From the NCBI GenBank assembly GCA_022457155.1, contig JAJGOT010000038.1, forward strand, positions 1,392,501 to 1,456,500: a DNA stretch of 64,000 bases, written 5' to 3'. The notes beneath the pieces are model-generated. The model made no database searches. It had not been told where the DNA came from and saw only the letters and a program-made list of their open reading frames with translations. Made by a program: the position numbers and the translations under genes. Positions within the stretch are counted from its first letter, which is position 1, and each line of letters begins with the position of its first letter. This stretch comes from Cladopsammia gracilis (Eukaryota; Cnidaria; Anthozoa; Scleractinia; Dendrophylliidae). Below are positions 24,451 to 35,518 of this stretch, piece by piece.

Positions 24451-25403
24451 TCAACGGGCTGATTCGATCGGTGGTGGCTTAAATTCCTCTGGAATATTGT
24501 TAATGTAAAATGTCTCATTGTCGATGATCAGCTTTCTATCTACAACTTTTGCGTTAGCACCTTTTTCTCTAGCTAAGAACATTGATTTTATAAGCACCTT
24601 CCTCTCCAATTGTATAGCTCTAGCGTAGTCTTAGTGATGTACGCAGATGGAAACTTAGATTTCTTCAGTCGGTTTTTAGCCTTGTAAATTATATCTCGAT
24701 CTTCTCTACTTAGAAAACGCGCAATTATCGGTCGTGGGGTAGAGTCTTCATCTTCTCGTGGTTTACCAATGCGATGGACTGCATGGAAATGTATGTTTTC
24801 AGAGTTTATGCCCAGATCATTTTCAATTATATCATAAACTACATCCGCACAATTCTCACCTCTACGTTCCGGGATATTCATGAATCGAAGGTTTTCCTTT
24901 CGTGAGTAGTTCTCTAACGCAATTATCTTCTCCTGTTCGTTCGCTAAACTTGCTTTTAGAGCTCTAATCTCTGCTTGCTGGCTTTCCAATGCGGATTTCG
25001 CACTGTTTTTCTTCAATACATTTATTTCTTGGAGGTGAGAATCCAAAGATTGCTGGCATGTTTTCTTGAAATCGCTGTGCGTTTTGGCATCTTCCTGTAC
25101 ATCACTGATAGTATCCCATGCGGACTGAAGGGACTTTTCTACCTCTTTCAAGGTGTTTTTAATGCCCTCGACTTCATCTCTAAATTCAGCACTGAGTCGA
25201 GAGATTTCGGATTTCAAGCTGCCAAAGTGCTTCTCGATTCGTTCTTCCATGAATGAAAGCTTGTCCAGAATTGGTTTAAGAGATTGGCGCTCCTCGCCTG
25301 CTTCCATCTCATCGCCAGTAGAGTGAGAGCGATTTCTTTTAGGTGATGGCTGAGACTGGGAAGACGAGCTTGAAGTTCTAGCTTCTCTGGCGCTTCGTTT
25401 AGA
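24451..25403 (-). pseudogene. LINE ORF1: coiled-coil RNA-binding protein, frameshifted
   Basis: The best start is the ATG at 25403 (MSKRSAREAR); the frame is also open upstream to a TTG. A Ser-rich basic N-terminus is followed by a long coiled coil (about residues 45-165), an RRM-like segment (RKENLRFMNIPE...), and a C-terminal domain (HRIGKPR, RPIIARFLSREDRDIIYKA). This order is that of L1 ORF1p, which trimerises and coats the LINE RNA. A one-base deletion near 24630 shifts the frame, giving an early stop at 24588; the other frame runs on to a stop at 24451 with about 318 codons in total. ORF1 and ORF2 are separated by about 280 bp. Confidence 0.85.
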
Positions 25404-25448
25404 CATGAAATGTGGCTTCCCCACCGTTCTCGTTACAGAGCCCAAGTT

Positions 25449-25929
25449 AACGCCAACTTATTCTTTGTAAGAAACTGTGTGACTGAATTAATATTTTGCT
25501 CGGTAGTTTAGTGTTCAACTTGTTCAATAAAGTATGAGTTGACGTTTTAACCGAATGTTTTACATTCAGGAATTGAGATCATTATAAAATCAAAGGAAAA
25601 CAATACGCCAGTAGTATGAGAGTTTTCACTTCATTCTTTCCAGTTTTAAAGATCCAAAACACCCATTGCAAAAGAACAGAAACCACTCAAATAGAGGATG
25701 GTAAGCCTGTGGCATAGTTGTCGATTTTTGGAATTCCTGTTATAATGGTTTCAGAATTTAAATCGAGCAACCAAGAAAAAAGCTTTGGTGGAAAAAGGGT
25801 AAACTAAACTGTAAATGATTTCTTTGAAGAGTTCAATGCAGTTGACTTCGAAACGTTATCTATTGTTCTTCTTCAAAGGACAGATTTTGTTTTTTTTCCT
25901 TTGGTCTATATAACAGGTCTATTTTGTAG
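25449..25929. other. Non-coding stretch, no gene seen
   Basis: AT-rich flank of the LINE with no convincing reading frame. Confidence 0.5.
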
Positions 25930-26527
25930 CCTGTTGAGTGTAATCTTCCGGGTTAGTGTAGCTCTGAAAAGAACTGCTGTTGTTGACAATGACTGACGCT
26001 TTAACAACCTGAGCAGAAGTCATCTTCAGCGTCATGTGAATTGTAAACTGTCAGTTGATAGTATTAACGTCTGGCTGTTGAGACTCAAGTCAGTGTTGGT
26101 GCGTTTCGATCCGTGCATTGATAGTGTAGTAGTGTAATTGGTGTTTCCGTTGGCAACGGTTCAGTGTTTGTTCTAGAGTGAGTCGTTTGTAGCAGTCTGT
26201 ACTGTAGGTAACGCATTCGGCAGAGTCCCAGTCAATTCTGTGATTTGTGTGTATATGGTGACTGTTCAGAAATGTGATTGTTGACATCACCATTTTTCGT
26301 CGGCCGTTTGTGTTCAGTCAGTCGTGTGTTCAAGTTCCTGGCAGTCGCAGCATTTGATCTTGTATGACTCCTCCTTATCTGACGCTAGGTTTGTCGTAGA
26401 GTAGTACTTTGCAATTTACACGACTGTGAAGACGACTTCCGCTCAGGTTGTCGAAACGTCAGTCATTGTCAACAACAACAACTGTTCTTTTCATAACTAC
26501 ACTAAACCCGGACGATTACACACGACA
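25930..26527. repeat. Interspersed repeat with inverted ends
   Basis: GTGTAATCTTCCGGGTTAGT near 25937 pairs with the complement near 26498-26520, and ACTGCTGTTGTTGACAATGACTGAC near 25971-25995 pairs with GTCAGTCATTGTCAACAACA near 26459-26478. The edge GTCGAAACGTCAG resembles Penelope-like terminal sequences in cnidarians, so it may be a non-autonomous derivative; the family is not certain. A 67-codon frame inside is not called. Confidence 0.6.
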
Positions 26528-27151
26528 GACTTTTGATAATCAAAAATCAGTACCGGCTTTTCTCAAAAACCAGACATAAGGGCTTTATAAACTAAGCTCC
26601 TAACTATACGTACGATCGACAAGAAAACATAGACACTCAATCTCAGGAAAAAGCTTCCTATTTAAAATCTAATATTCTTTTAAGCATGCCGGCGACTTAG
26701 TATAATTTTCCGTGGATTAAAGAAAAAAAGTAAAATAGAAAAAGCGCAACACGAAAAGCCTTTGTTCTCTTGTCAATCAGTCGATATAGAGAACTTGTGA
26801 ATAATTTTCAGGTGGCACTGACAGGCTACAAGTGTTTTTAAATACACACTGTATTCCCAATTGATTCCATTTTTTTTATTCCATGTTTAACACAATTCCA
26901 GGCTTTGCTTAAGGTGGCTCGAATGGATTTTTGAGGAGCGACACCCCTTAGTTTGATCATCAACTACGGCGTGACACCATTAACAATGCTATGGGAAAAC
27001 GTCACCACAGCTGTGTTAGATAAAGATGAAAATTTGTTCAGACTAGTATTATATTAACATCGAAGTTGCCATAGCAACGCAATGACGCCATGACGTCTTT
27101 AACTTGCCGTCCCATTCAGTCTCGGAACCAGGAGGTTTTCTCGGTAATCGC

Positions 27152-29754
27152 TTAAGGGAGCTTGTACCTCCCATAGCCGCCTCGATTATGGCAAAGATTA
27201 AACACATTCTGTAAGAGCGTTTTAGAATTTTTTAGGGATGAAGTTTTGGGGATTTTAAATACAGTGAAAAACATACTATCGACATAATTGGCTAATATCT
27301 AAAGAAAACGATGCGCTTTGGGAATACAGTTTCATCTCGTAATAGTTTGATTCCATTGCTTGCTTTAGCGATTGCGAGAAAGAATGATTTGATTGGTGTG
27401 CATTCCATGTCCAGAAAACTGACAAAAAGGTGTTAAAGTCTAGACCTATGTAACAGCGTGACATCGAGTGCGTAATGTCATTGCAATTCTCAAGCCAGTT
27501 ATTAGGAAATTCAGAAAGCAACCGAGCGTTCTGATCGATGCAAATGAGTTTTTTGCTTAATGTGGCTCGACTGGGTTTTTGAGTGACGATACCGTTTAGC
27601 TTTGAGAAACTTGTGTACCACCACAAACGATCCAACAGAAAATCAATTGCCACAGCTGTACTAGAGAAAGATTAAAGTTTCAGATGAGATACGTTTTATG
27701 GAAATCGAAGTTGCCAAAGCAACGTTATGACGTCACTCCCTGTTTTACATAATACCGATTTACTTGTCATCAAGAGATAATTTTGGAAATTCGACCTGAC
27801 GTACTTGTCCTAAGGTCTACAAAATTTGACAAATTTCTATGGAAGCGTTTTCGAGAAAATTTCGAGTGAAGTTTTAAGGTGTTAAAATACAACAAAAAAA
27901 AAACAATTTTGAAATGTTATTAAAACTTATGTCTGCAAGGCTTGATGAAATAATAGTTTGGTCTTAAATTTTATACCATCCAAATACCTTAGGTGAAAAT
28001 CTCAAGGAAATCGCTCCAATTGAATTTCAGAAATATTGGTTTGAATATGAACTGGCCTGGAGTGTTATTCCGCTTTTATATCAAAAAATGACCTTACACT
28101 TATTATGATTGTCACAAATTAAAAAGCGATCGATGAATTCTTTTTAAACTTAGTCCTCATGAAGATTAATTAATGTTTAATACAATCTCCAAGTTTCAAA
28201 TTGATTGAAATATTCTAAGGCTGTCAATTTTTAGCGCCATCTCAGGGAAATATTGAGCTGATTTTCGCGCTTGTGGCTTGTTGTTTCATTATGCATCTCC
28301 ATTGTATGAAATCGCCGTGGAATTGTAGCTTTCAGTACATCATGAATTCATGTAACACTTAAAACAAAGCAATGACGTGTTTATGAATTAATTATGTACT
28401 GAAATTTACAATTGCATGGCGATTCGAGACAATGGAGGCGTATAATGAGAGCAGCAAACCACTTTCGTGAAAATCAGCTCAATATTTTCCTACGTTGAGG
28501 CTGTAAATTGACAGCCTTAGAACGTTTCAATGAATTTGAAACTTGGCAGTTGTATTGAATATTAATTAATCTTTATGAGGACCAAGTTTTAACAACATTC
28601 ATCAATCAATCGCTTTAAATTCGCGACCATTTTAATAAGTGTAGGGTCAATTTTTGATAAAAACGCGAAATAACACTAGAGACCAGTTCATATTTAAGCC
28701 AACGTTTATAAAATTCAAATGGAGCGATTTTGGAGAGATTTTCACTTAAGGTATTTGGATGGTATAAAATTCATTTAAGACCAAAATATTATTTCTCCAA
28801 GCCTTGTAGACATACGTTTTAATAACATTTCAAAATTGTTTTGTTTTTGTTGTATTTTAAAACCTTAAAACTTCACTCGAAATTTTCTCGAAAACGCTTC
28901 CATAGAAATTTGTAAAATTTTGTAGACCTTAGGACAAGTACGTCAGGTCGAAGATCCAGCGAGCGTTTTCCAAAATTATCTCTTGATGACAAGTAAATCG
29001 GTATTATGTAAAACAGGGAGTGACGTCATAACGTTGCTTTGGCAACTTCGATTTCCATAAAACTTACCTCATCTGAAACTTTAATCCTTCTCTAGTACAG
29101 CTGTGGCAATCGATTTTCCGTTGGATCGTTTGTGGTGGTACACAACTCTCTCAAAGTTAAAAGGTATCGTAATTAAAAAACCCAGTCGAGCCACCTTAAG
29201 TTGTGCACGTGCATATGGAACTTGAAAACAATACCCGTGAATGATGAGGACGCTCAACTGTAAACACAAAATCTGCAGGAAAAAATTGGTACATTGGAGG
29301 CCCTTTTTTTTTGCCTTACATAATTTCAATGTCCTTGAAACTTACAGGCCATATAAATTGATGATTAATCTCGAGATTGTCAATATTTAAAAAAAAAATT
29401 ATCAAGCGGTTTCCAAATTATCACCGCATTTGTAGGCGTAGACTAAATTACATAAAAAATGGCAACGAGAGCATCTGAATGCACACCAATCAAATCCTTC
29501 TTTCTCGCAATCGGCCAAAGCAACAAACTCACTTTTTCACACACGATTTCAAATGGAATCAAAATACTGTGAGATGAAACTTCATCCCCGAAGCGCATCT
29601 TTTTCTTTAGATTTTAGTTAATTATGCCGATAGTATGTTTTTCACTGTATTTATAATCCCAAAAACTTCATCCCCGAAAATTTCAAAAACGCTCTTATAT
29701 TTGTTCAATGTTTGCCATAGTCGAGGCGGCTATGGGAAGTATAAGCTCCCTTAA
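27152..29754. mobile_element. TTAA element C, inserted in B
   Basis: TTAA at 27152-27155 and 29751-29754; ends begin GGGAGCTT. The interior is homologous to the 2.1-kb element at 49713-51832 (GGGATGAAGTTTTGGGGAT, ACATACTATCGACATAATTGG, GATTGCGAGAAAGAA and more), with a shortened left part. It is interrupted at 27557/29199 by a further element; the matching site in the 49713 element, near 51030, is uninterrupted. The 125-codon frame at 27276-27653 is in this repeat and is not a gene. Confidence 0.8.
27557..29199. mobile_element. Palindromic TTAA element D, inserted in C
   Basis: TTAA at 27557-27560 and 29196-29199, ends TGTGGCTCGACTGGG / CCCAGTCGAGCCACC. The two arms of about 800 bp are imperfect complements along their whole length, meeting near 28375; for example TCTCTTGATGACAAGTAAAT (near 28979) is complementary to about 27757-27776. 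No domain-bearing frame. The ends are close to those of element B, so B and D are probably one family. Confidence 0.85.
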
Positions 29755-30526
29755 GCAATTTCCGAAAAATACCTCCTGGTGCCGAGAAATACGACAGCAA
29801 GTAAAACGCGTCATTGCGTCATTACGTTGCTATGGCAACTCCGATGTCAATATAACAGTGGTCTTAACAAATTTTCATCTTTATCTGATACAGCTGTGGT
29901 GACCGTTTTTCCATAGCATTGTTAATGGCGTCGTAGTTGATGCTCAAACTTGGGGGGTATCGCCCCCCAAAAAATCCACTCGAGCCACCTTAAATTGAAA
30001 AATAATTTAAATGAATTTGCCTTCTCAACTGAAATAATTTTGAAAATGAATGTTATGTTATGTTATAACAGCCAATTTCACCATTGAAAAACATAATTGG
30101 ACGTGTCCATTTTCATTCTAGTGATACATCGAATTGCGCACGAGCTCAATTTTGGAGCAAATAAAATAATTTATAGTTTTTAACATACAATTCCTTGGCT
30201 CCAGTTTTGACACAATGCCAGACTTGTTCAATTGAAAAATTAATGAATACAAATTTGCCTTCTAAATTGACTGAAATATTTTTCATCTTGTTTCTGGAAA
30301 ACTCACGAATTTGTGGACAAAATGCAAACTTTCAAATATGAAGATAATGGGGGATATTTCCTTTTGAGCATCTAGTTTATACCAAATCGTACTTAATTTC
30401 AAAGTAAACAATTATCGAGAAAAAAATAAGAAACAATATTTGGATAAAAAAAAGTTGTTTTATAACAGCCAATGTGACCATGGAAACAAAAGAATTTGAT
30501 GTTGATACCTGTCAGTGCCACCTTAA

Positions 30527-32664
30527 AAATACAAACACCCACCTCATCAACTGAGGTTATAAAAGTAACGTTTACAGATACACGCTGAGCGATCGAGCAA
30601 AGAAAATCGTATTTACTTTGTAAGTGAAGTTTCGTAAGCAATTATAATACATTTTGAAATTTGTTTTACATAAAGATATGTTCACCGAAACAAAACAAAA
30701 ACAAGCTGTAAACTGAATCGTCAAATTATCAACTGTATAGATCAAACGATCGCTCAACGCCCAAATGATGGCTGAGATTAAAATTACTCAGAAGTTATTT
30801 TACCTAAGACCTTCCTCCCATTGCAAAACCTATGCTGATTTGTTGGCTCAGACAATTAGCAGTCAGTGCGCGATCCAGCAAAATGAAATAAACTTCAATA
30901 TCCTCCCAGTTCTTCATATCTATTTGACGAGTAGATTAAGTCCATCAGCAGTCAGATCCGAGTTCGCTCTTCCTTAGAATCAAGACATTTGATACAAATA
31001 CAAACAACATTTTCAGCCACCATTTGGATATGAAATAAAGAAGTTCTTATCTTTGAAGAAATCTCTCCTGCTTTGTCCATTCCAGTCTGTCCTCTTGGCT
31101 TGTTTTTCAGCTCTCCATTTTCCTGATTTTAATGTTCTTCAAAGTTCCTGAAAATACAAATGAACGATTTATAAGATAAATGTTCAATTTTTATTTTACA
31201 GATGACTAAGATTTGAAGTTTAGATGCGCATGCATTGGACGTGATTTTCATCATAAATTAACTGCCCACAATGAAAGAATAGAATATTTCTAAACAGAAG
31301 TTCAAAATCTTGTTTCAGCATTAGCTCCTGGTTAAACTATATATTGTTTTTATTTTCAAAGTATATGCTGCAGTATGGACGAAGTTAACCAGCCAGGTAT
31401 TTTTTTAAGGCCAATCTCCTTCACTTATTGCACGACAAACAAATACTAAAACACAGAGGAAGACAAGCTCAACGCACGTGTTCACTTCACCGAGCAAAAT
31501 TTTATATTCTTTTACTGAACAAATGTATCTTTTAGCGAAGCGGTTCTTACCTTCCGTTGGAGTTGTTGGGCGCCTTTTTCCTTGGCAGTACGTCTTCCCG
31601 GAGTCTTCAAAGTTGCTTCTAGAGCGCCAAAACGTTTTCAAACTTGCAACACATCTTCACAGGAGCACGACCTGCTTGACTTGCGGCGAGGGCTGCGATT
31701 TTTTCATGAATATTGATGAGAGTCTTGAGCCAATTGCTGAAAAATACATCAAACGTTTTGGGGTTAATAACGTTTGCACGCTTTTCTTTGTAGTCATGAA
31801 AGCGCCAAGAGTGAAAGAAAAGAAACACACGTGATAACAAAGTTTGCATTTAACAAGATATTTCTGAAGGAGGTGTCAAGCAACAGAAAACCATACATAA
31901 TTTATTTAAGCTGCTTCAATACAGCAGTGAGAGACAAGCTTAAGAACATCAACGTTTTTGCATTTTGGACGTAGTGTGCCTTTTGTTGAAGTAACTAGTA
32001 GCTTTAAACCGGACGGGAGGGAAGAATATTCATTAACCAAAGAGATTTAGTTTTTTGGGAGACTAGGGCTTTTTAATTCTTCGCACTCATTTTGATGCAA
32101 TTTTTTCGTACGGCAAGTGACGTGGCTATGGCTGAGCTATGGCTGGGCTATGGCCATGACAATCAATTTTTAATGGGCGTGTCCAGTGTCGTAAAAAATG
32201 TTGAGTTTTCTTTGCTATTTAATTAATTTCTTCTTTTAAACTTCTTTTATATCTATACTTTTCCAGTCTAATGGTTTAAAAATGTCATTTTAGATCAATA
32301 GAGCTGATTTTCTGGTCTTCAAAGTTTCAACGATGGCGGATTCAAGGTCTCTAAAAATAAATGACATCATATTACGTCATCATCGACACATGTCCAAGTA
32401 CACAATGGGTTATCTACCGTGTAGCATGAAATTTTTGCGGGTTTTAATTTGTGCGGATTTGGAGGATTGCACTCAATCCACAAAAATAAGTTCCCGCAGA
32501 CAAAAACTCTCGCAAAAATATTACTCCGCAAAAATTAACCTCCTTCAGTCAAATAAAGAACTCTGCTTTTTAATGTAAACTTGCGTTACCGGGACGATAT
32601 CGGACGTAACTATGAACTATTAACATTGATTTTTAAATGAAAACAAGCAATTTTTTTCAATAGT
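30527..32664. other. Non-coding stretch, no certain gene
   Basis: No frame with family features. On minus, about 31690-31552 encodes a short basic stretch that ends at a GGAAG|GTAAGA donor-like site, so an exon is conceivable, but frames are broken and nothing else supports it. Confidence 0.35.
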
Positions 32665-33868
32665 AAGGGGTGGACCATTAGAAATCCTGGGAGGGGGGTC
32701 AAAAAATTTTCAGTGTATGAATTGTTTTTTCGGCCTGAGTTTCCTGCAGGATTTTTTTTGGGGGAGGTGCAAGCCTGCAGGGTTTTTTTCTCAGATTTTC
32801 TTTATAAATGCGTGCAAGCTCCAATTTTTTTTATACTTGGCCCAATTCATTTTTTGTATTAAAAGCTGGAGAGTAGATTCAAGTCAGACTGTCGAACCGT
32901 TGCATAAAATATGTGGAGAAATAAGAATTGAGATGGAGTGGTCGAGCGCCGAAGGCGCGAGCCGCTAGGGGGGTGTGGGGGCATGCCCCACCAGAAAATT
33001 TTGAAATCTTGATGCTTTGAAACTCCATTTCTAGTGTTCTGAGACAACAATTTCTGTCAAAAATGTTTGGCGAATTGATGTGTCTTCTCGTCGCTTTGCG
33101 TCTCTTTGTGTGGCTCCACATACAAGTACTCGATTTCATTTTATATTTCTTGCTGTTTCTTTAGTTTATCTGGATATCAGAGTTAAGTATACGCAATTTC
33201 GTCTTTTTGTATAGTAAGTATTACGAGAATTTGACGAAAATGACAGAACCGAATGTCAAAATCGGGATTTTTCCTATCCCGATCACATATTGGTCGGGAT
33301 TCGGGATTTTCAAGCAAAATCGGGGTAATCTCGACGAAATCGGGACGGTTGGACAATCTGTAGAGCAGGTTACATATTTCATGATGTTTACAGTGTTTTC
33401 AAATATGTACATAAACAAGGTTTTGGTTATTTAACAACTATTCACCGAAGTGGAGGTGCCGGGTAGTGGTGGATATATATACTGAAACAGTGACATAATA
33501 TAACGAAAATGATGCTTTTTAACTCATTTATTCCTGTCAATTAACGATTACAATTTTCGCGCGCAAATTGCTGGGAGGTGAATATTCCGAGTTTCAGTAG
33601 CCAATCCGAGCGCGCCAACAATGCTATCCACTGTTTCAGTATACATGTATACTAAATTAAGATATCGGTATATGTACCAGATAGACCTTTGAGGCAGTTT
33701 AAAATAAATAAATAAATATATGTATATATAGCCGGTTAGCTTGCAGGATTTTATTTTTTTATGGTCAACTGCTTGCAGGAATTTTTTTTGAGACAATTTT
33801 CCTTTGCAGGATTTTTTTTTGGTAATTGTCCCCCCCCCCTCCCAAGATTTCTAATGGTCCGCCCCTAA
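32665..33868. mobile_element. 1.2-kb TIR element with TAA duplications
   Basis: The ends GGGGTGGACCATTAGAAATC (32668 onward) and the complement GATTTCTAATGGTCCGCCCC (to 33865) form an imperfect TIR of about 33 bp. TAA flanks both sides (32665-32667, 33866-33868). A three-base TAA/TTA duplication is characteristic of PIF/Harbinger elements, so a non-autonomous Harbinger relative is likely. Inside, TGCAGG followed by T-runs recurs near both ends. The small frames here carry no transposase motif. Confidence 0.75.
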
Positions 33869-34720
33869 TAACAGTTTTTTCGTGACCATGGCGGAGGGCA
33901 AGGAATATAATTTTTTGTTTGATTTTGTTTACTTGATTCAAGCTTAACTTCAGTCAAGCTGTCACAAGTGAATAGGTAACTGAATAAACAAACAATTGGA
34001 GGTTGGCTCTGTTTTATTTATCAAACCGTAAATGGACTGGCGAAATATACAAGTATTTACAGTTGGGTATTCTGGGTTTACGTCGGTGCAAAATCCTGCC
34101 AAAACTCACGAGTGTGAAAACAACGAAAACAAACTGTATAAAAACAATAGAGTGCAAGACAATAATAGGTAGAAAAGAAAGACAGGTTTTACACTGAGGA
34201 TGAGCCGGTATTCTAGACTCTATTACATTACATTACGCTCAGCGTTCCCAATTCAAAACTTCTATAAATTATTACGTACTGGGGGAGTTTAAAGGAGGAG
34301 GGACTAATGGATTCGCAGTCTCGGTTATGAGCGGTTCTTCGCGTCTCAGTTTTCTCGTGAAGCTTTTTTGATAGTCTCTCTCGGCCTCTCATTTTGAGTG
34401 TAGGGCTCGCAGAAAAAATATCTCGAATTGTAAACGCGAGGCCTGAAAATCGGGGAATTATCTCTAAATCTTACGCTTGTTGGATCATAGCCGCATCGTC
34501 AGAACTCAGGAACAGCTGCAGTTTTGTTAACAGTTAATCACAAACTCCTGTGAATGAAACTTTCACGTCTCGGAGAACTTCGATATTGTTTTGGTTTCTT
34601 AAAAATCCCACCATAATTCGCCATCATTACTTAGAAAAATGTAAACCAATCAGAAGATATGTAAGAATCAGGAATCAATGAACCAATCAGCGGTCGATTT
34701 AGATCGCTATGCCCCAAGGA
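33869..34720. other. Non-coding stretch, no gene seen
   Basis: No frame with domain features; scattered short repeats only. Confidence 0.45.
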
Positions 34721-34739
34721 TTTCTCCTCCAAACCGCCA

Positions 34740-34890
34740 TTTTGAAAACCGAGAAGCCCCTGGGAACGAAGTTTCGTCCCCAGAGCCGCTTGGCCCTCTT
34801 AACCAACGGAGCCTGGGTACGAGGACCAAGGGGCTTCTTGGTCCTCGTACTCAGGCTCCGGCGGTTAAGCGGCTCTGGGAACGAGAATGG
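34740..34890. repeat. Strong palindrome
   Basis: GTACGAGGACCAAG at 34816-34829 and CTTGGTCCTCGTAC at 34836-34849 form a perfect 14-bp stem with a 6-base loop. The pairing continues outward through CGGAGCCTG / CAGGCTCCG and AGAGCCGCTT / CGGCTCT with few mismatches. Short frames on both strands come from the symmetry. Probably a foldback element. Confidence 0.8.
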
Positions 34891-35215
34891 TGAGATCACC
34901 GAATGGATCAAGTAGGCCTTAGTCTTTTGTAGTTCTTTAGAGGCGACACGAGCAATGGCATCACGTCGGTGGATTAAAGGTGGAGCATAGTTTGTAAAAC
35001 TGAGTGTAAGTGTAACGTTTCGTACTAGGTCTTCTACTAATTTATTTCTAAAAGATCTTTTTGACAGGGGAGCGACTTCACAAGAGAGTATTCAGTGGGA
35101 ACCTAGCCTGTCAATAACATTGTCTTCTCTTTCTTTTTCCTTTTAGTCAAGAGCGCTGGAAACGTCAGCTTTTGAATTTCTTTGCGGGGGCCAATTGAAC
35201 TTGAACTCATAAAAC
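34890..35215. repeat. Repeat shared with 49165-49530
   Basis: GATCACCGAATGGATCAAGT and later phrases (TCTTCTACTA, GACAGGGGAGC, GTGGGAACCT, CCTTTTAGTC) recur in the same order at 49165-49530. The right end holds a single diverged unit of the Penelope-derived 58-bp sequence (GTCAGCTTTTGAATTTC ... CCAATTGAAC). Confidence 0.75.
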
Positions 35216-35518
35216 GAAATTTTCACGTTTTACCTTTGCGCCAGTTGCTCGATCTATTTTCTTACGCTTGGCTAGCCTGCGTAGCTGGCGGTTTTTTTTG
35301 TTTGCGCACGCGATGCTGAATTCGCGAGCAGAATTCTGAATTCTGAATGAATGCTGCTCAATTAACGAGGGGAACGCGAGGGGCGATGGGAAGGAAAGAG
35401 AGGGTCTCTCTCTCTTTCCTTTTCCTCCTGCCCATCACCCCTTGCGATGCCCTCGATCGCGCTTCTCTCGTTCATCGTCTATCCCGCGCGCGTCTTCTGT
35501 GTTTTACAAGAATTTGGT

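Larger units (their letters stand above)
19991..25440 (-). mobile_element. Near-complete L1/Tx1-like LINE
   Basis: A two-ORF non-LTR retrotransposon on minus. A run of 18-20 T at 19991 is its poly(A) tail; the 3' UTR (20010-20345) includes short tandem AACGTTAC units. ORF2 is at 20346-24171 and ORF1 at 24451-25403. CCCAAGTT occurs both just before the T-run (about 19985) and at 25441-25448, just past ORF1, and could be an 8-bp target duplication, which would leave only about 40 bp of 5' UTR; this is tentative. The only clear lesions are one frameshift in each ORF, so the copy is young. Confidence 0.9.
26909..29993. mobile_element. Palindromic TTAA element B
   Basis: Bounded by TTAA at 26909-26912 and 29990-29993, with inverted ends beginning GGTGGCTCGA. 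Its own arms are only about 240 bp each (26909-27155 and 29751-29993). Everything between is a second element inserted at the TTAA that forms the exact centre of this palindrome. Without the insertion it would be a 486-bp foldback element. No coding capacity. Confidence 0.8.
26811..30522. mobile_element. Outer repeat with GGTGGCACTGACAGG ends
   Basis: GGTGGCACTGACAGG at 26811-26825 is exactly complementary to 30508-30522, followed on the right by TTAA and preceded on the left by TTCA. It encloses the TTAA palindromes below plus a tandem host repeat. The host phrase around ACAATTCCAGGCTTTGC (left of 26909) joined to ATTGAAAAATAATTTAAATG (right of 29993) recurs uninterrupted near 30221-30290, which is the empty site for the next element. 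Confidence 0.6.

Noticed and set aside
31552..31690. Possible minus-strand exon ending at a GGAAG|GTAAGA donor
   Set aside because: The good donor stands alone; the frame upstream is interrupted and no partner exon is visible.
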